Source of the DNA: a virus
Reading direction: 5' to 3' (one strand)
IMG/VR virus record: IMGVR_UViG_3300045999_002215
Coordinates: 1-58,591 of that record
Length of the DNA: 58,591 nucleotides
Shown piece after piece: positions 16,603 through 25,168 of the stretch. The translations under genes and the position numbers were made by a program. Within the stretch, counting starts at the first letter, position 1. Every line of letters begins with the position of its first letter. The notes under the pieces are model-generated. The model saw nothing but the letters and a program-made list of their open reading frames with translations. It did no database searches and was not told where the DNA came from.

Positions 16603-17245
16603 CCAGCTTACCGCCTCGCAAAGCCTGACGGCTGGTGCGATCTACAGCGCCAGCAACGGCGACATCCTCGCACCGGGTGTCATGCAGGATGCCGCTGTTA
16701 CCGAACAGATGCGCCTCGACTACAACTCCGATGTACAGGGGGTGATCGACGCGACGTACTATAACGCTGAGATTTTGTTTCAGGATCAGCACGAAGCAGC
16801 GATGGTCAATCTCTCTTCGGCTGTCGATAACCTCGTTGCCGCAACTGCGATTTTGATGGAGGTTCAGGCGGTGGCGAATATGGTCGCTAACGCCGACACC
16901 GTGACAGAGCAGATGGCCTTACAGACAATCTTGACCAACAGTGACATGACCATCTCCGCCGCCGATGTGAGCAACTACAACTCGGCTCTGGGCGCGGTGC
17001 AGGCTTACGCCCGCGATGCCGGTGCGTTCCTCGCTGCGTCTCGCAACGCGACCATGACCGGGACGGTGGACGCTTACGCTGCGAACAGCGGCACCAGCCT
17101 GTACGGCACCACGGTGACCTACTCGGCAACGGCTGACATTATGAACATCTCCGGCGCTGACGCCTTCGGCATCGGCTTGCAGGGCCTGCTACAGGCCAAC
17201 ATTGTTTCGGTCGAGGATGTCTACGCTGCGGGCTACGGTTCGTGA
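16496..17245 (+). CDS. secreted helical protein (249 aa)
   Basis: A clear signal peptide (MSYLKKTLALLCLSASAAHA, cleavage before Glu21) is followed by a long Ala/Val/Met-rich helical region (about 40-190) and a Ser/Thr-rich C-terminus. A GGAGAGGAGC ribosome site lies before the ATG. It should be exported to the periplasm. No family recognised; it may assist envelope disruption or be an exported interaction factor. The 107-base out-of-frame overlap with the preceding gene is unusual, but both N- and C-terminal features look real. Confidence 0.6.
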   Translation: MSYLKKTLALLCLSASAAHAEPTMTNLQGSAQAILDQLTASQSLTAGAIYSASNGDILAPGVMQDAAVTEQMRLDYNSDVQGVIDATYYNAEILFQDQHEAAMVNLSSAVDNLVAATAILMEVQAVANMVANADTVTEQMALQTILTNSDMTISAADVSNYNSALGAVQAYARDAGAFLAASRNATMTGTVDAYAANSGTSLYGTTVTYSATADIMNISGADAFGIGLQGLLQANIVSVEDVYAAGYGS

Positions 17246-17673
17246 GCGAGGAAGCTGAAACCAACGGCCTGCGGATTGCTGGCTTTGACGTAAAGGGCTG
17301 GTGGCTTGCCGCCGCCCTGCCCGTACTGTCTGGTATCAGCGGCACGGTGTACGTCGGCTATGATACGGTCAACCGTTTCTGGGCTGTTGAAGAAAGTGTC
17401 GAGGGCGTGCTGGGTGTTGAGAGCCGGGTGCAAACTCTGGAGCAAGCGATACAGGACAATGACGTGCGCGGGCTTGCGCCCAAGCTGTCGGCTATCAGCA
17501 CCCAGATGGCGAGCATATTGGAACAGCAGAAAGAACTGATGGATCTTCGGTCGATGGTTGAGAAATCGGACAGCGTCAGCAGCGGCCTCGCTGGCAAGCT
17601 GGAGAAATACGACGCCGAGATCGAAGACCTCTGGAAAGCGATGGACGACCTGATAAGGAACCCGATGCAATGA
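17242..17673 (+). CDS. membrane-anchored coiled-coil protein (143 aa)
   Basis: The GTG start at 17242 overlaps the preceding stop (GTGA). After a short cytosolic end there is one membrane segment (about residues 19-40, GWWLAAALPVLSGISGTVYVG) and then about 95 residues of coiled coil (ESRVQTLEQAIQDND, KLEKYDAEIEDLWKAMDDL). This is also compatible with an inner spanin and is nearer the usual length than the 76-residue protein upstream; a phage membrane scaffold is another option. Confidence 0.6.
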   Translation: MSEEAETNGLRIAGFDVKGWWLAAALPVLSGISGTVYVGYDTVNRFWAVEESVEGVLGVESRVQTLEQAIQDNDVRGLAPKLSAISTQMASILEQQKELMDLRSMVEKSDSVSSGLAGKLEKYDAEIEDLWKAMDDLIRNPMQ

Positions 17674-17861
17674 TGAAGATGGAAGCCTTAGTCTGGCTGG
17701 CGTTTTTGGCTACCGTCGCCGCGATCTTCTGGGTCAGCGGCGATGGTTTCTATCGCTACCCCTGCCAAGACCCTGAGAACTGGGCTGCGCTTGAATGCAC
17801 GCCCCCGATTTGCCTGCGTACTGGCATGTGCGCCACTGACCTGACAGGAGCCTCGCAATGA
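17670..17861 (+). CDS. small membrane protein with Cys-rich tail (63 aa)
   Basis: One N-terminal membrane helix (about residues 5-23, EALVWLAFLATVAAIFWVSG) followed by a short exported tail with four cysteines (YPCQDPENW, ECTPPICLRTGMC). Overlaps its neighbours on both sides by four bases. The single anchor plus cysteine tail could suit a small outer-leaflet partner of the coiled-coil protein upstream. Function not known. Confidence 0.6.
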   Translation: MMKMEALVWLAFLATVAAIFWVSGDGFYRYPCQDPENWAALECTPPICLRTGMCATDLTGASQ

Positions 17862-18142
17862 GCAAGAACGATCCAGAAATGATGGAAGCCAAGCTGCGGT
17901 ACTTCATCGGCTGCGCCTTGGTAGTGATCTTGGCCGGGACCATCTTCACTATCCTCTACAGCCTCGTCTTCGTGACCCAGCCTCTCGGCGAGTCGAGCGA
18001 AAACGACCGCAAGTTCTTCGAACTGCTGACGCCCATCGCCTCGTTCATCGTCGGCGCTCTCGGCGGCGTGATGGCGGCGGGCAACAACCGCAACAAGGGC
18101 GGCAATGATGAGCCTCCCGCCCCACAGGAGTACACCGAATGA
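17858..18142 (+). CDS. putative holin (94 aa)
   Basis: Two membrane segments (about residues 16-40, FIGCALVVILAGTIFTILYS, and 55-72, LTPIASFIVGALGGVMAAG) with a charged N-terminus and hydrophilic C-terminus. This pattern and sequence are common in phage holin-like proteins adjacent to lysozymes. Holins form the timed inner-membrane lesions that release endolysin. AGGAGCC precedes the ATG, and both ends overlap neighbours by four bases. Of the small membrane proteins here it is the strongest holin candidate. Confidence 0.65.
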   Translation: MSKNDPEMMEAKLRYFIGCALVVILAGTIFTILYSLVFVTQPLGESSENDRKFFELLTPIASFIVGALGGVMAAGNNRNKGGNDEPPAPQEYTE

Positions 18143-18378
18143 TGGATTTTGGAGACGCACTCCGCGCCCTCAAGCAGGGCAAGCGCCTTTCGCGCACTGG
18201 ATGGAACGGCAAAGGCTTGTGGCTGGAATTGCAGGTTCCTGACGCTCATAGCAAAATGACATTGCCTTACGTTTACCTGAATTACCCCGACGACGCCCAG
18301 AACACTCCGGGCGCTCGGGTTCCGTGGCTTGCCAGCCAGACAGACATGCTGGCCGAAGATTGGGGGATTGCAGAATGA
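18139..18378 (+). CDS. DUF2829 / Tad2-like anti-Thoeris protein (79 aa)
   Basis: The 79-residue product fits the DUF2829 pattern from end to end: MDFGDALRALKQGKRLSRTG WNGKG at the N-terminus and the near-invariant VPWLASQTDMLAEDW at the C-terminus. Tad2, an anti-defence protein of this family, is known to sequester the cyclic ADP-ribose-type messenger of Thoeris immunity. Here it lies inside the lysis cassette, overlapping both neighbours by four bases, so it would be expressed late unless an internal promoter exists. Activity against Thoeris is inferred from family; DUF2829 members may differ in ligand. Confidence 0.8.
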   Translation: MMDFGDALRALKQGKRLSRTGWNGKGLWLELQVPDAHSKMTLPYVYLNYPDDAQNTPGARVPWLASQTDMLAEDWGIAE

Positions 18379-18590
18379 TCGGACGCATGATTGGAATGCT
18401 CGTTGGCCGTAAGGTTAAAGAGAAAGCCGTGGACGCGGTGTTGGACAAAGTGAACCTGCCCGACCCAGTAGAAAACGCAATCAAAGTCGCCGCCACAGGC
18501 AACGTCGGTGACCTCCTCGGCGGTATGGGTAAAGACATGGCGAAGGAAGCCGTGCTCGGCGCAGTCATTAAGAAAGGCAAGAAGAAATGA
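18375..18590 (+). CDS. small amphipathic protein (71 aa)
   Basis: A 71-residue basic protein with a hydrophobic N-terminal turn (MIGRMIGMLVGRKV) and a glycine-containing amphipathic helix (GDLLGGMGKDMAKEAVLGAVI), ending in a Lys-rich tail KKGKKK. It overlaps the Tad2-like gene (ATGA) and the endolysin gene (ATGA). It could act at the membrane as an accessory lysis factor; no family recognised. Confidence 0.55.
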   Translation: MIGRMIGMLVGRKVKEKAVDAVLDKVNLPDPVENAIKVAATGNVGDLLGGMGKDMAKEAVLGAVIKKGKKK

Positions 18591-19438
18591 GCCTGATCAC
18601 CGTAGACCAGTTACGGGCCATGATTCCCACCAATAAGGAGGTCGAGGCTTGGTGCGAGGAGCTGAATAAAGCTCTGCCGAAATACGATATCACGACCGAC
18701 CAGCGCATCGCCGGTTTCATCTCGCAGTGCGCCCATGAGAGCATGGACTTCAACGCTCTGTCTGAGAACCTGAACTACCGTGAGGAGACTTTGAACAAGG
18801 TGTTCTCCCGCTACTTCGGCCCCGGCAAACGTAATGCCGCCGAGTATGCCAAGAACCCCGAGAAGATCGCCAACTACGTCTACATGGACGAGTTCCGCAC
18901 CTCAAAGCTGGGCAACACGCAGCCCGGTGATGGATGGCGCTTCCGTGGTCGCGGTCTCAAGCAGCTCACTGGACGTGATAACTATACGCGCTTCGCCAAA
19001 GACTACGACATGACGGCGGAACAAGCTGCTGAGTGGCTTGAGACCAAAGAAGGTGCGCTCGCGTCTGCGCTGTGGTTCTGGAACACGAACAAGCTGAACG
19101 CAATCGCCGACACTGGCAACGTGGCCGCACTGACCAAGAAGATCAATGGCGGTGACATCGGCTTGGCGGACCGTCAAGCTCGCCACGCCCGCGCCATAGC
19201 GGCGCTCGGCGGTAAGATCACCGCCCCGGTGCCCACCGCGGTCGCGGCTTCTGGCGGCGCGCTGCGCCGTGGTTCTAAGGGTGACGACGTCAAGAAAATG
19301 CAAGCTAAACTCGGGCTTGCGGCTGACGGCGACTTTGGTCCGGGCACCGAGGCTGCGCTCAAAAAGTGGCAAGCCGCCAACGGTCTGACCGCCGACGGAG
19401 TTGCCGGCCCTAAGACATTGGCCAAGCTTCTCGGCTAA
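18587..19438 (+). CDS. endolysin: GH19 lysozyme plus peptidoglycan-binding domain
   Basis: A 283-residue peptidoglycan hydrolase. Residues 1-210 form a glycoside hydrolase 19-type domain: QCAHESMDF gives the probable catalytic acid Glu51, and LSENLNYREETL the second Glu60; GDGWRFRGRGLKQLTGRDNY is the conserved substrate-cleft segment. Residues about 224-283 form a PG_binding_1 module with the repeats GSKGDDVKKMQAKLGL and ADGDFGPGTEAALKKWQ. No signal peptide, so it depends on a holin for access. It closes the lysis cassette and is followed by an inverted repeat and promoter. Confidence 0.92.
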   Translation: MSLITVDQLRAMIPTNKEVEAWCEELNKALPKYDITTDQRIAGFISQCAHESMDFNALSENLNYREETLNKVFSRYFGPGKRNAAEYAKNPEKIANYVYMDEFRTSKLGNTQPGDGWRFRGRGLKQLTGRDNYTRFAKDYDMTAEQAAEWLETKEGALASALWFWNTNKLNAIADTGNVAALTKKINGGDIGLADRQARHARAIAALGGKITAPVPTAVAASGGALRRGSKGDDVKKMQAKLGLAADGDFGPGTEAALKKWQAANGLTADGVAGPKTLAKLLG

Positions 19439-19446
19439 ATACTGAG

Positions 19447-19488
19447 GGCAACCCAGGTTAAATTCTGCTGACGCTGAATTGGGTTGCC
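19447..19488. repeat. imperfect inverted repeat overlapping a -35 box
   Basis: Arms GGCAACCC (19447-19454) and GGGTTGCC (19481-19488), extended by AATTC/GAATT (19461-19465, 19476-19480) with a six-base bulge and ten-base loop. There is no T-run. The right arm contains the first five bases of the promoter -35 box at 19484. It may terminate or process the lysis mRNA, or bind a regulator. Confidence 0.55.
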
Positions 19489-19513
19489 TTCCGCCATCTT
19501 TCAAGGCTATAAT
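19484..19513 (+). promoter_or_regulatory. sigma70-type promoter, TTGCCT-18-TATAAT
   Basis: -35 TTGCCT (19484-19489) and perfect -10 TATAAT (19508-19513), spacer 18. Drives the tail-adaptor gene and the internal virion protein block. Confidence 0.75.
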
Positions 19514-19566
19514 TCATCACACGGGCGCATGCTGCAACAGCTGCGGAAACTAACTCCGGAGTCCGC

Positions 19567-20199
19567 ATGGCATACAGCATGACCTATGACAGCTTGTTAA
19601 CGGACGTGCGCCGTTATCTTGAGCGTGGTTTCACCGCCGAAAGCGACCAGATCGTCTATGAGCAGCTGCCCCGTTTGATCACGCTGGGCGAGCGCCGGAT
19701 TGCGCGCGAGCTGAAGATCCAAGGCTTCATCCGTGCCGTGCAGACTCCGCTGCAGGCGGGCGTGGCGGTTTACCTCAAACCCGACAGGTGGCGCGACACC
19801 ATCAGCATGACGGTCAACGGTTCGCCAATCTATGCCCGCTCATATGAATACTGCCGTAGCTACTGGCCTGATGAAGCCGAAACTGCTGCGCCGCAGTTCT
19901 ATGCTGACTACGACTATCAGCACTGGCTTATCACGCCAACGCCTGCAACCGTTCAGACGCTTGAGATTCTCTACTACGAACAGCCTCGCTTCTTGGACGA
20001 CGAGTTTCAAACAAACTGGCTCACTGAATACGCGCCTGACCTGCTGCTTTACGCAGCGCTGCTCGAAGCGGCCCCGTTCCTCAAGAGCGACGAGCGCATT
20101 CAGATCTGGCAAGGAATGTACGACCGTTCCGCTCAGGCTCTCAACGGAGAAGACTTGAAGCGCATCATGGATCGTTCAGCTAACAGGAGTGAAGCGTAA
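19567..20199 (+). CDS. head-tail adaptor protein (210 aa)
   Basis: A 210-residue protein with a helical N-terminus (DSLLTDVRRYLERGF, QLPRLITLGERRIARELKI), a beta middle (YLKPDRWRDTISMTVNG) and a helical C-terminus (YAPDLLLYAALLEAAPFL). This layout is that of phage SU10-type/T7 gp11-like adaptor proteins that join portal and tail. It has its own promoter and starts MAYS like the other connector at 6986. Its stop overlaps the following ATG (TAATG). Confidence 0.65.
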   Translation: MAYSMTYDSLLTDVRRYLERGFTAESDQIVYEQLPRLITLGERRIARELKIQGFIRAVQTPLQAGVAVYLKPDRWRDTISMTVNGSPIYARSYEYCRSYWPDEAETAAPQFYADYDYQHWLITPTPATVQTLEILYYEQPRFLDDEFQTNWLTEYAPDLLLYAALLEAAPFLKSDERIQIWQGMYDRSAQALNGEDLKRIMDRSANRSEA

Positions 20200-21398
20200 T
20201 GCCTATTTACACAGATGTGTTCGGCGGCGCGAACATTTACCCTAGCGAGATCAGCTATAGCTCGGTCGCACTGTCTACAGACATCGTTCTCAGCTGGCCG
20301 GAGGAAACCTCCACCAACGTAAATCTTGCTACCCGGATTATGGACGTTACGCCGTCCACGTCCGGGCTGAGCATCACGCTGCCCGAGGCTAACAAGACCG
20401 GCACGGGTAACACGATCCTGTTCAACAACCGGGGCGCTCAAACCTTTACCGTTCGCAACTCGGCGGGTGTTCAGGTTATCACGGTCGCGGCTGGAACGCT
20501 GTGGCAAGTTTACCTGACGAACAACTCTACGGCTGCAGGAACTTGGCAGTCGTTGCAGTATGGCGCCACGACTTCAACCGCCAACGCTTCTGCGCTTGCA
20601 GGAACAGGTATTGTGGCTGTTGGCGCGCTGCTGAGCCAGTCTGTGCCGGTTACGTCCTTCAACTCTAACTTCACCACGTCGTTAGCTGACCGCGCTAAAA
20701 TGTTCAACTGGACTGGCGCTGGCGGCACTCTAACGCTGCCCACGCCAACCGTTGTTAACAACAACTGGTTCATCTACCTGCGCAACTCAGGTAGCGGTGC
20801 AATCTCTGCTGATGCGCCGGGAACAACCCTGATTGACGGCAACTCGTTCTTGAGCTTCCAGCCGGGTGAATCGGCAATCATCGCATGCGACGGTAGTGAC
20901 TTTTACACTATCGGCTTTGGTCAGTCGGCGACCTTTGCGTTTGACTACACGGTCATTGACGTCGCGGGCACGGGGAACTACGTTCTCACCGGCACGGAAC
21001 TCAACCGCGTGGCCTATCGGTTCACAGGCACCTTGACCGGCAACCGCAACATTATTGTGCCTGCCACGGTGCAGCAATACTGGGTAGACAACCGCACGAC
21101 CGGGCCGTACACGCTGACCGTTAAAACCCCGGCGGGCCTGGGTGTGGCCATAGCAACGAACCAGAGGGCTATCCTTTATTCTGACGGCACGGATGTTTTG
21201 AATGCCGACACCGGGGGTATCTCTGTTCCTCTGAACATCTCTCAGGGCGGCACCGGCGCGACCACGGCAGGTTCGGCACTCATTAACCTTGGCGGCACTT
21301 CTGTCGGCATCGGCGTGTTCACTGCTGTGGACCAGGCGGCTGCTTGGGCGGCGCTCGGCGTGGCTCCTGCGGGAACCGTTAACGGCGGGAGCTTCTGA
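20199..21398 (+). CDS. beta-rich virion protein, fibre-like (399 aa)
   Basis: A 399-residue Gly/Thr/Asn-rich, almost uncharged protein with regular beta repeats (e.g. TLTGNRNIIVPATVQQYWVD, GNTILFNNRGAQTFTVRNS). The C-terminus, ISQGGTGATTAGSALINLGG and ending TVNGGSF, matches fibre C-termini such as the one at 10692. It lies between two tail genes and may be a fibre or tail-tip decoration. Coupled to both neighbours by overlapping stop/start codons. Confidence 0.65.
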   Translation: MPIYTDVFGGANIYPSEISYSSVALSTDIVLSWPEETSTNVNLATRIMDVTPSTSGLSITLPEANKTGTGNTILFNNRGAQTFTVRNSAGVQVITVAAGTLWQVYLTNNSTAAGTWQSLQYGATTSTANASALAGTGIVAVGALLSQSVPVTSFNSNFTTSLADRAKMFNWTGAGGTLTLPTPTVVNNNWFIYLRNSGSGAISADAPGTTLIDGNSFLSFQPGESAIIACDGSDFYTIGFGQSATFAFDYTVIDVAGTGNYVLTGTELNRVAYRFTGTLTGNRNIIVPATVQQYWVDNRTTGPYTLTVKTPAGLGVAIATNQRAILYSDGTDVLNADTGGISVPLNISQGGTGATTAGSALINLGGTSVGIGVFTAVDQAAAWAALGVAPAGTVNGGSF

Positions 21399-23242
21399 TG
21401 CCCGACACCACTATCGTTCTCAAGTCTAACCCCGGCATCAAGCGGGACGGAACCAAATTTGAGGGCGACTTCTATGTGGATGGTCAGTGGGTGCGTTGGC
21501 AGCGAGCGTTGCCGCGCAAAGTTGGCGGGTACAGATCAACCCAGAAATATCTGACAGAAATCAGTCGCGGGTTCAGCACGTTTACGCAGCAGGGGTTTGT
21601 TTACTGTCATTCGGGCGGCGCTACGACGCTTGAACGCTTCACTATGGACTCCTCGTTGAACTCGTCAGTCGTCTCAGACCGGACCCCTGCAGCTGTCGCA
21701 GGAACCTGCACGGTCACCTTGACGGGCGGCGCTGCCGGGTCTGTCGGTAGCATCAAGATCAACGGTGTTGACATCATGTCTGGCGCGGTCGCGTTCATCA
21801 CTGACCTCGCCACAACGGCGACGGCGGTGGCCGCGAATATTACGGCATTCGCTTCAACTCCGAACTACACCGCAGCCGCTGTCGGCGCAGTCATCACGAT
21901 CACCGCATCGGTCGCTGGCTCGGCTTCTAATGGTGAAGTGGTTGTTACGGCGACCACCATCACCACGACCAAAACAGACATGGTCAACGGCTCTGACGCG
22001 CTTGTCAACAACGCAGAAAATTTGTGGATGTTTGACTATCAATACGATTCTTCCACGAATCAAAACTACATCATGGCGCACGTCTCGCCGAACATGGGTT
22101 GCATCTGCAACTCAACCGGCGGTCAGATCTTCTTTGGTGAAGTGCTCGGCACCGCCGACCTGCTCAGCGTGAACCTACCCCCTGACGCGAACGCCACTGG
22201 CGGTATCGTTTCGCTACACCCATACATGTTTTACTACGGCACTGACGGCATCATCGGCTGGTCTGTGCCCGGTGAGCCAACTAATCTGACCGACTTTACC
22301 AACGGGGCCGGACTGGCCCGCGTCTGGGGGCAGAAGATTATCAAAGGTCTACCCTTGCGCGCGGGCTCAGGCACCGCTCCTGCCGGTATCTTCTGGGCCT
22401 TTGACGCCGTCATCCGGGCCACGTTCACCGGCGGCGCTACGGTGTTTCAGTTTGACGTCGTCGCAACTGACACTTCAATTCTCTCGCCGGGTTGCGTCAT
22501 AGACTATGACGGCGTCTACTTCTGGGCCGGTGTTGACAGATTCTTGATGTTTAACGGCGTCGTGCGCGAAGTGCCGAACTCAATGAACCTGAACTACTTC
22601 TTTGACGGGCTCAACCGCCGGTACGCAACCAAAGTGTTTGCGTTCAAGGTTCCGCGCTACGGCGAAATCTGGTGGTGCTATCCGCGTGGCGAGGCTACTG
22701 AGTGCACGCACGCTGTGGTTTATAACGTCCGCGAGAACACCTGGTACGACACTGAACTGCCGAACGGCGGTCGCTCTGCTGGGCAGTTTAACAACTCCTT
22801 TGCCTCCCCGATCTTGACGGGTGTTCAAGGCTCTGGTGGCGACTACCGCGTTTGGGTTCACGAGCAGGGTGTTGATGAGATTGACGGGCCTAACATCAAC
22901 CCGATCCGCTCTTACTTTGAAACCGCAGATCTCTCGTCTCTGCCGCAGGGCAGGAACGAATACCTGCGCATCACGCGGATTGAACCTGACTTCGTGCAGA
23001 ACGGGCCGATGACCGTGCAGGTTACGGGTCGCGCCAACGCTCGTGCTCCTGAAGTCATCAGCAGCATTTTCACGTTCGTAGACCCCAAAGACGTCGTAGA
23101 GCCGCAACAGCAGATCGTCATGCTCAAAGAGCAGCGGCGCGAACTCCGCGTTCGCTTTGAAAGCAACGCGGTTTACGGCGATTATCAAATGGGTCAGATT
23201 ATCGGACACGTGTCTACCGGGGACAGGACGGTGCTGGGATGA
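21398..23242 (+). CDS. tail protein, P22 gp10-like (614 aa)
   Basis: A 614-residue protein resembling P22 gp10/T7 gp12-class tail hub or nozzle proteins. The N-terminus (KSNPGIKRDGTKFEGDFYVD, GQWVRWQRALPRKVGGYR) is characteristic. Residues about 95-205 hold an inserted beta domain (VTLTGGAAGSVGSIKINGVD; VITITASVAGSASNGEVVVT). The C-terminal propeller-like region includes YDGVYFWAGVDRFLMFNGVV, IWWCYPRG and NVRENTWYDTELPNGGRS. It should extend the tail below the adaptor. The next ATG overlaps its stop. Confidence 0.75.
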   Translation: MPDTTIVLKSNPGIKRDGTKFEGDFYVDGQWVRWQRALPRKVGGYRSTQKYLTEISRGFSTFTQQGFVYCHSGGATTLERFTMDSSLNSSVVSDRTPAAVAGTCTVTLTGGAAGSVGSIKINGVDIMSGAVAFITDLATTATAVAANITAFASTPNYTAAAVGAVITITASVAGSASNGEVVVTATTITTTKTDMVNGSDALVNNAENLWMFDYQYDSSTNQNYIMAHVSPNMGCICNSTGGQIFFGEVLGTADLLSVNLPPDANATGGIVSLHPYMFYYGTDGIIGWSVPGEPTNLTDFTNGAGLARVWGQKIIKGLPLRAGSGTAPAGIFWAFDAVIRATFTGGATVFQFDVVATDTSILSPGCVIDYDGVYFWAGVDRFLMFNGVVREVPNSMNLNYFFDGLNRRYATKVFAFKVPRYGEIWWCYPRGEATECTHAVVYNVRENTWYDTELPNGGRSAGQFNNSFASPILTGVQGSGGDYRVWVHEQGVDEIDGPNINPIRSYFETADLSSLPQGRNEYLRITRIEPDFVQNGPMTVQVTGRANARAPEVISSIFTFVDPKDVVEPQQQIVMLKEQRRELRVRFESNAVYGDYQMGQIIGHVSTGDRTVLG

Positions 23243-23472
23243 GCATTCAAGTTACTCTCCCTACGGGCATGGCGCTGCGGGACTGGGCTGACCAGATCGC
23301 CCTTGACCTCGACCCTTACGGAGCGTTCGGTCGCCTTGACGACGAGACGCAGTGGCAGAACTGGGCAATGCAGTTCTTGAACAACATGAGCCTGAAAGAG
23401 AACTTTCCGGTTCCCTACAACTTTACCGACTGGCGTGAATGGGCTGAACGATTCGTCCAGACGATAGCGTAA
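23239..23472 (+). CDS. small acidic protein (77 aa)
   Basis: A 77-residue acidic protein with many tryptophans (WADQ, WQNWAMQF, WREWAERF) and no membrane segment. It overlaps the upstream tail gene by four bases. Proteins of this type recur between gp10-like and internal virion genes in environmental podoviruses; function unknown. Confidence 0.65.
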   Translation: MSIQVTLPTGMALRDWADQIALDLDPYGAFGRLDDETQWQNWAMQFLNNMSLKENFPVPYNFTDWREWAERFVQTIA

Positions 23473-23485
23473 CGGAGCACGACAC

Positions 23486-25168
23486 ATGGAAATGCAGCAA
23501 CTGATTCAACAGGCGGCTCAAGACCCGCGCTTTCAGCAGGCTCTGCAGGTTGCTCAGGCTGAGCTGTCGGATGCATCGCCAGAGCAAGTTGAAGAATTGA
23601 TTCAGCTCTTTGAGCTGATGCTTCAGCGCCCAGAAGAGTATCAAGCGATCCTTGAAGCAGCTATTCTTGACGACATGGTCGAACCTGACGACATGCCGGC
23701 AGAGTATGACGCCACGGTCATCGCCTCGGCACTGGTCGTGCTCTACAAACTGCGTGAGGGTGGCGGCCAAGCCACTCAGATGTTTGCTCGGGGCGGTCTT
23801 GCGGGCATGCGGACGCTGGCCCGCCAGGGTCGCATGGGCGACACGATGATGGCTCACATCTCGCCAGAAGAAGCGGCGATGTTGAAGGCGCGGGGCGGCG
23901 CGGGCACAATCAACCCGAACACCGGATACCCGCAGTACTTCTCTCTGAAGAAGCTGTTCAAAGCTGTCCTGCCGATCGCCCTCAACTTCATCGCTCCGGG
24001 TCTGGGTTCAGCCATTGGCGGCGCTGTCGGCCTGAGCGGGGCGGCGGCTACGGCTTTTGGGGGAGCGGTCATCGGCGGGGCGTCATCGGCGCTCACCGGA
24101 GGCAACGCGCTGCAGGGCGCTCTCATGGGCGGCTTGGGCGGCGGCTTGGGCAACGTGGTTGGCGGCGCGGCCAACAAAATGCTCGGGATGAACTTGGGCC
24201 AAGGCGCTCAGGCTATTCTGGGTAGCGGGCTTGTTGGCGGGGTGGCTGGCGCGGCCACGGGCCAGGGCTTCTTAAAAGGCGTGGGACAAGGGGTGCTGGG
24301 CGGGGCGGTCGGACAGCTCACCGGCGGCATGTCTGGCCCGACTGCGTTCCAGCAGGGCGTTGGCGCTGCGGGCAAGACCTTCGGCCAAGCTCTTACGGCA
24401 GGTTACGACCCCAAGAGCGCATTGACGGCTGGCGCGCTTTCAGGACTCGCCACCGGCATCTCGTACAAACCCTCTAATGCGGCGGTAGAAGGACTCAAGA
24501 CTGGGCAGCAGCCTGCGGCAGAAACGCAACCTGCCGCTGCGGGCCAACCAGCAGCCGATGCAAAACCCGGCTTCTTGGAGAATATTTTTGGCGCTGGCGG
24601 TGGCGGCTCGTCTTCAATAGGCACTCTTGGGAAGCTCGCCATGGCGGGTTCGGCGCTGTCTGGGCTGGTTTCTGCCCCGGCGGCGGTTCAGCAGGCTGCG
24701 TCAACGCTCTCGCCGGAGCAGCAAGAGTATTTCAACCGTCCGAGCATCACTTGGGATTGGAACAAGCTGCAGAATGACGCGAGCGCATCCGGCATGAGCC
24801 TGAGTGACTATATGGCGCGTAACTGGAACAATATCGCGACCGGGCAGTATAACGCGGCGGCTCCGGCGGCTAACACAACCGCTCCGCCAGCAATGGCGAA
24901 CGGCGGTGCTCTGAGCGCAGTTGCCCGGTTTGCTCGCGGAGCCGGTACGGGCCGGTCAGATGAGATTGACGCCAAGCTCTCAGACGGCGAGTACGTTATA
25001 GACGCTGAGACCGTCGCGATGCTGGGCGACGGTTCTAGCAAGGCAGGCGCTGAGCACCTTGACCAAATGCGCAAACAAATCAGATCTCATAAAGGCAAGG
25101 CTCTGGCTAAAGGTAAATTCAGCCCGAACGCCAAGTCGCCGATGTCCTACATTAAAGGAGCCGCATGA
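23486..25168 (+). CDS. putative internal (ejected) virion protein A (560 aa)
   Basis: Residues 1-100 are acidic and helical (AEYDATVIASALVVLYKLREGGG); residues about 155-310 form a long glycine-zipper hydrophobic stretch (IAPGLGSAIGGAVGLSGAAA, GAVIGGASSALTGGNALQGA) able to enter membranes; the C-terminus (GRSDEIDAKLSDGEYVIDAE, VAMLGDGSSKAGAEHLDQMR) is a pattern I know from many environmental phage virion proteins. Together with the three following genes it fits ejection proteins that leave the capsid with the DNA and build a channel through the envelope. Context-based call. Confidence 0.65.
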   Translation: MEMQQLIQQAAQDPRFQQALQVAQAELSDASPEQVEELIQLFELMLQRPEEYQAILEAAILDDMVEPDDMPAEYDATVIASALVVLYKLREGGGQATQMFARGGLAGMRTLARQGRMGDTMMAHISPEEAAMLKARGGAGTINPNTGYPQYFSLKKLFKAVLPIALNFIAPGLGSAIGGAVGLSGAAATAFGGAVIGGASSALTGGNALQGALMGGLGGGLGNVVGGAANKMLGMNLGQGAQAILGSGLVGGVAGAATGQGFLKGVGQGVLGGAVGQLTGGMSGPTAFQQGVGAAGKTFGQALTAGYDPKSALTAGALSGLATGISYKPSNAAVEGLKTGQQPAAETQPAAAGQPAADAKPGFLENIFGAGGGGSSSIGTLGKLAMAGSALSGLVSAPAAVQQAASTLSPEQQEYFNRPSITWDWNKLQNDASASGMSLSDYMARNWNNIATGQYNAAAPAANTTAPPAMANGGALSAVARFARGAGTGRSDEIDAKLSDGEYVIDAETVAMLGDGSSKAGAEHLDQMRKQIRSHKGKALAKGKFSPNAKSPMSYIKGAA

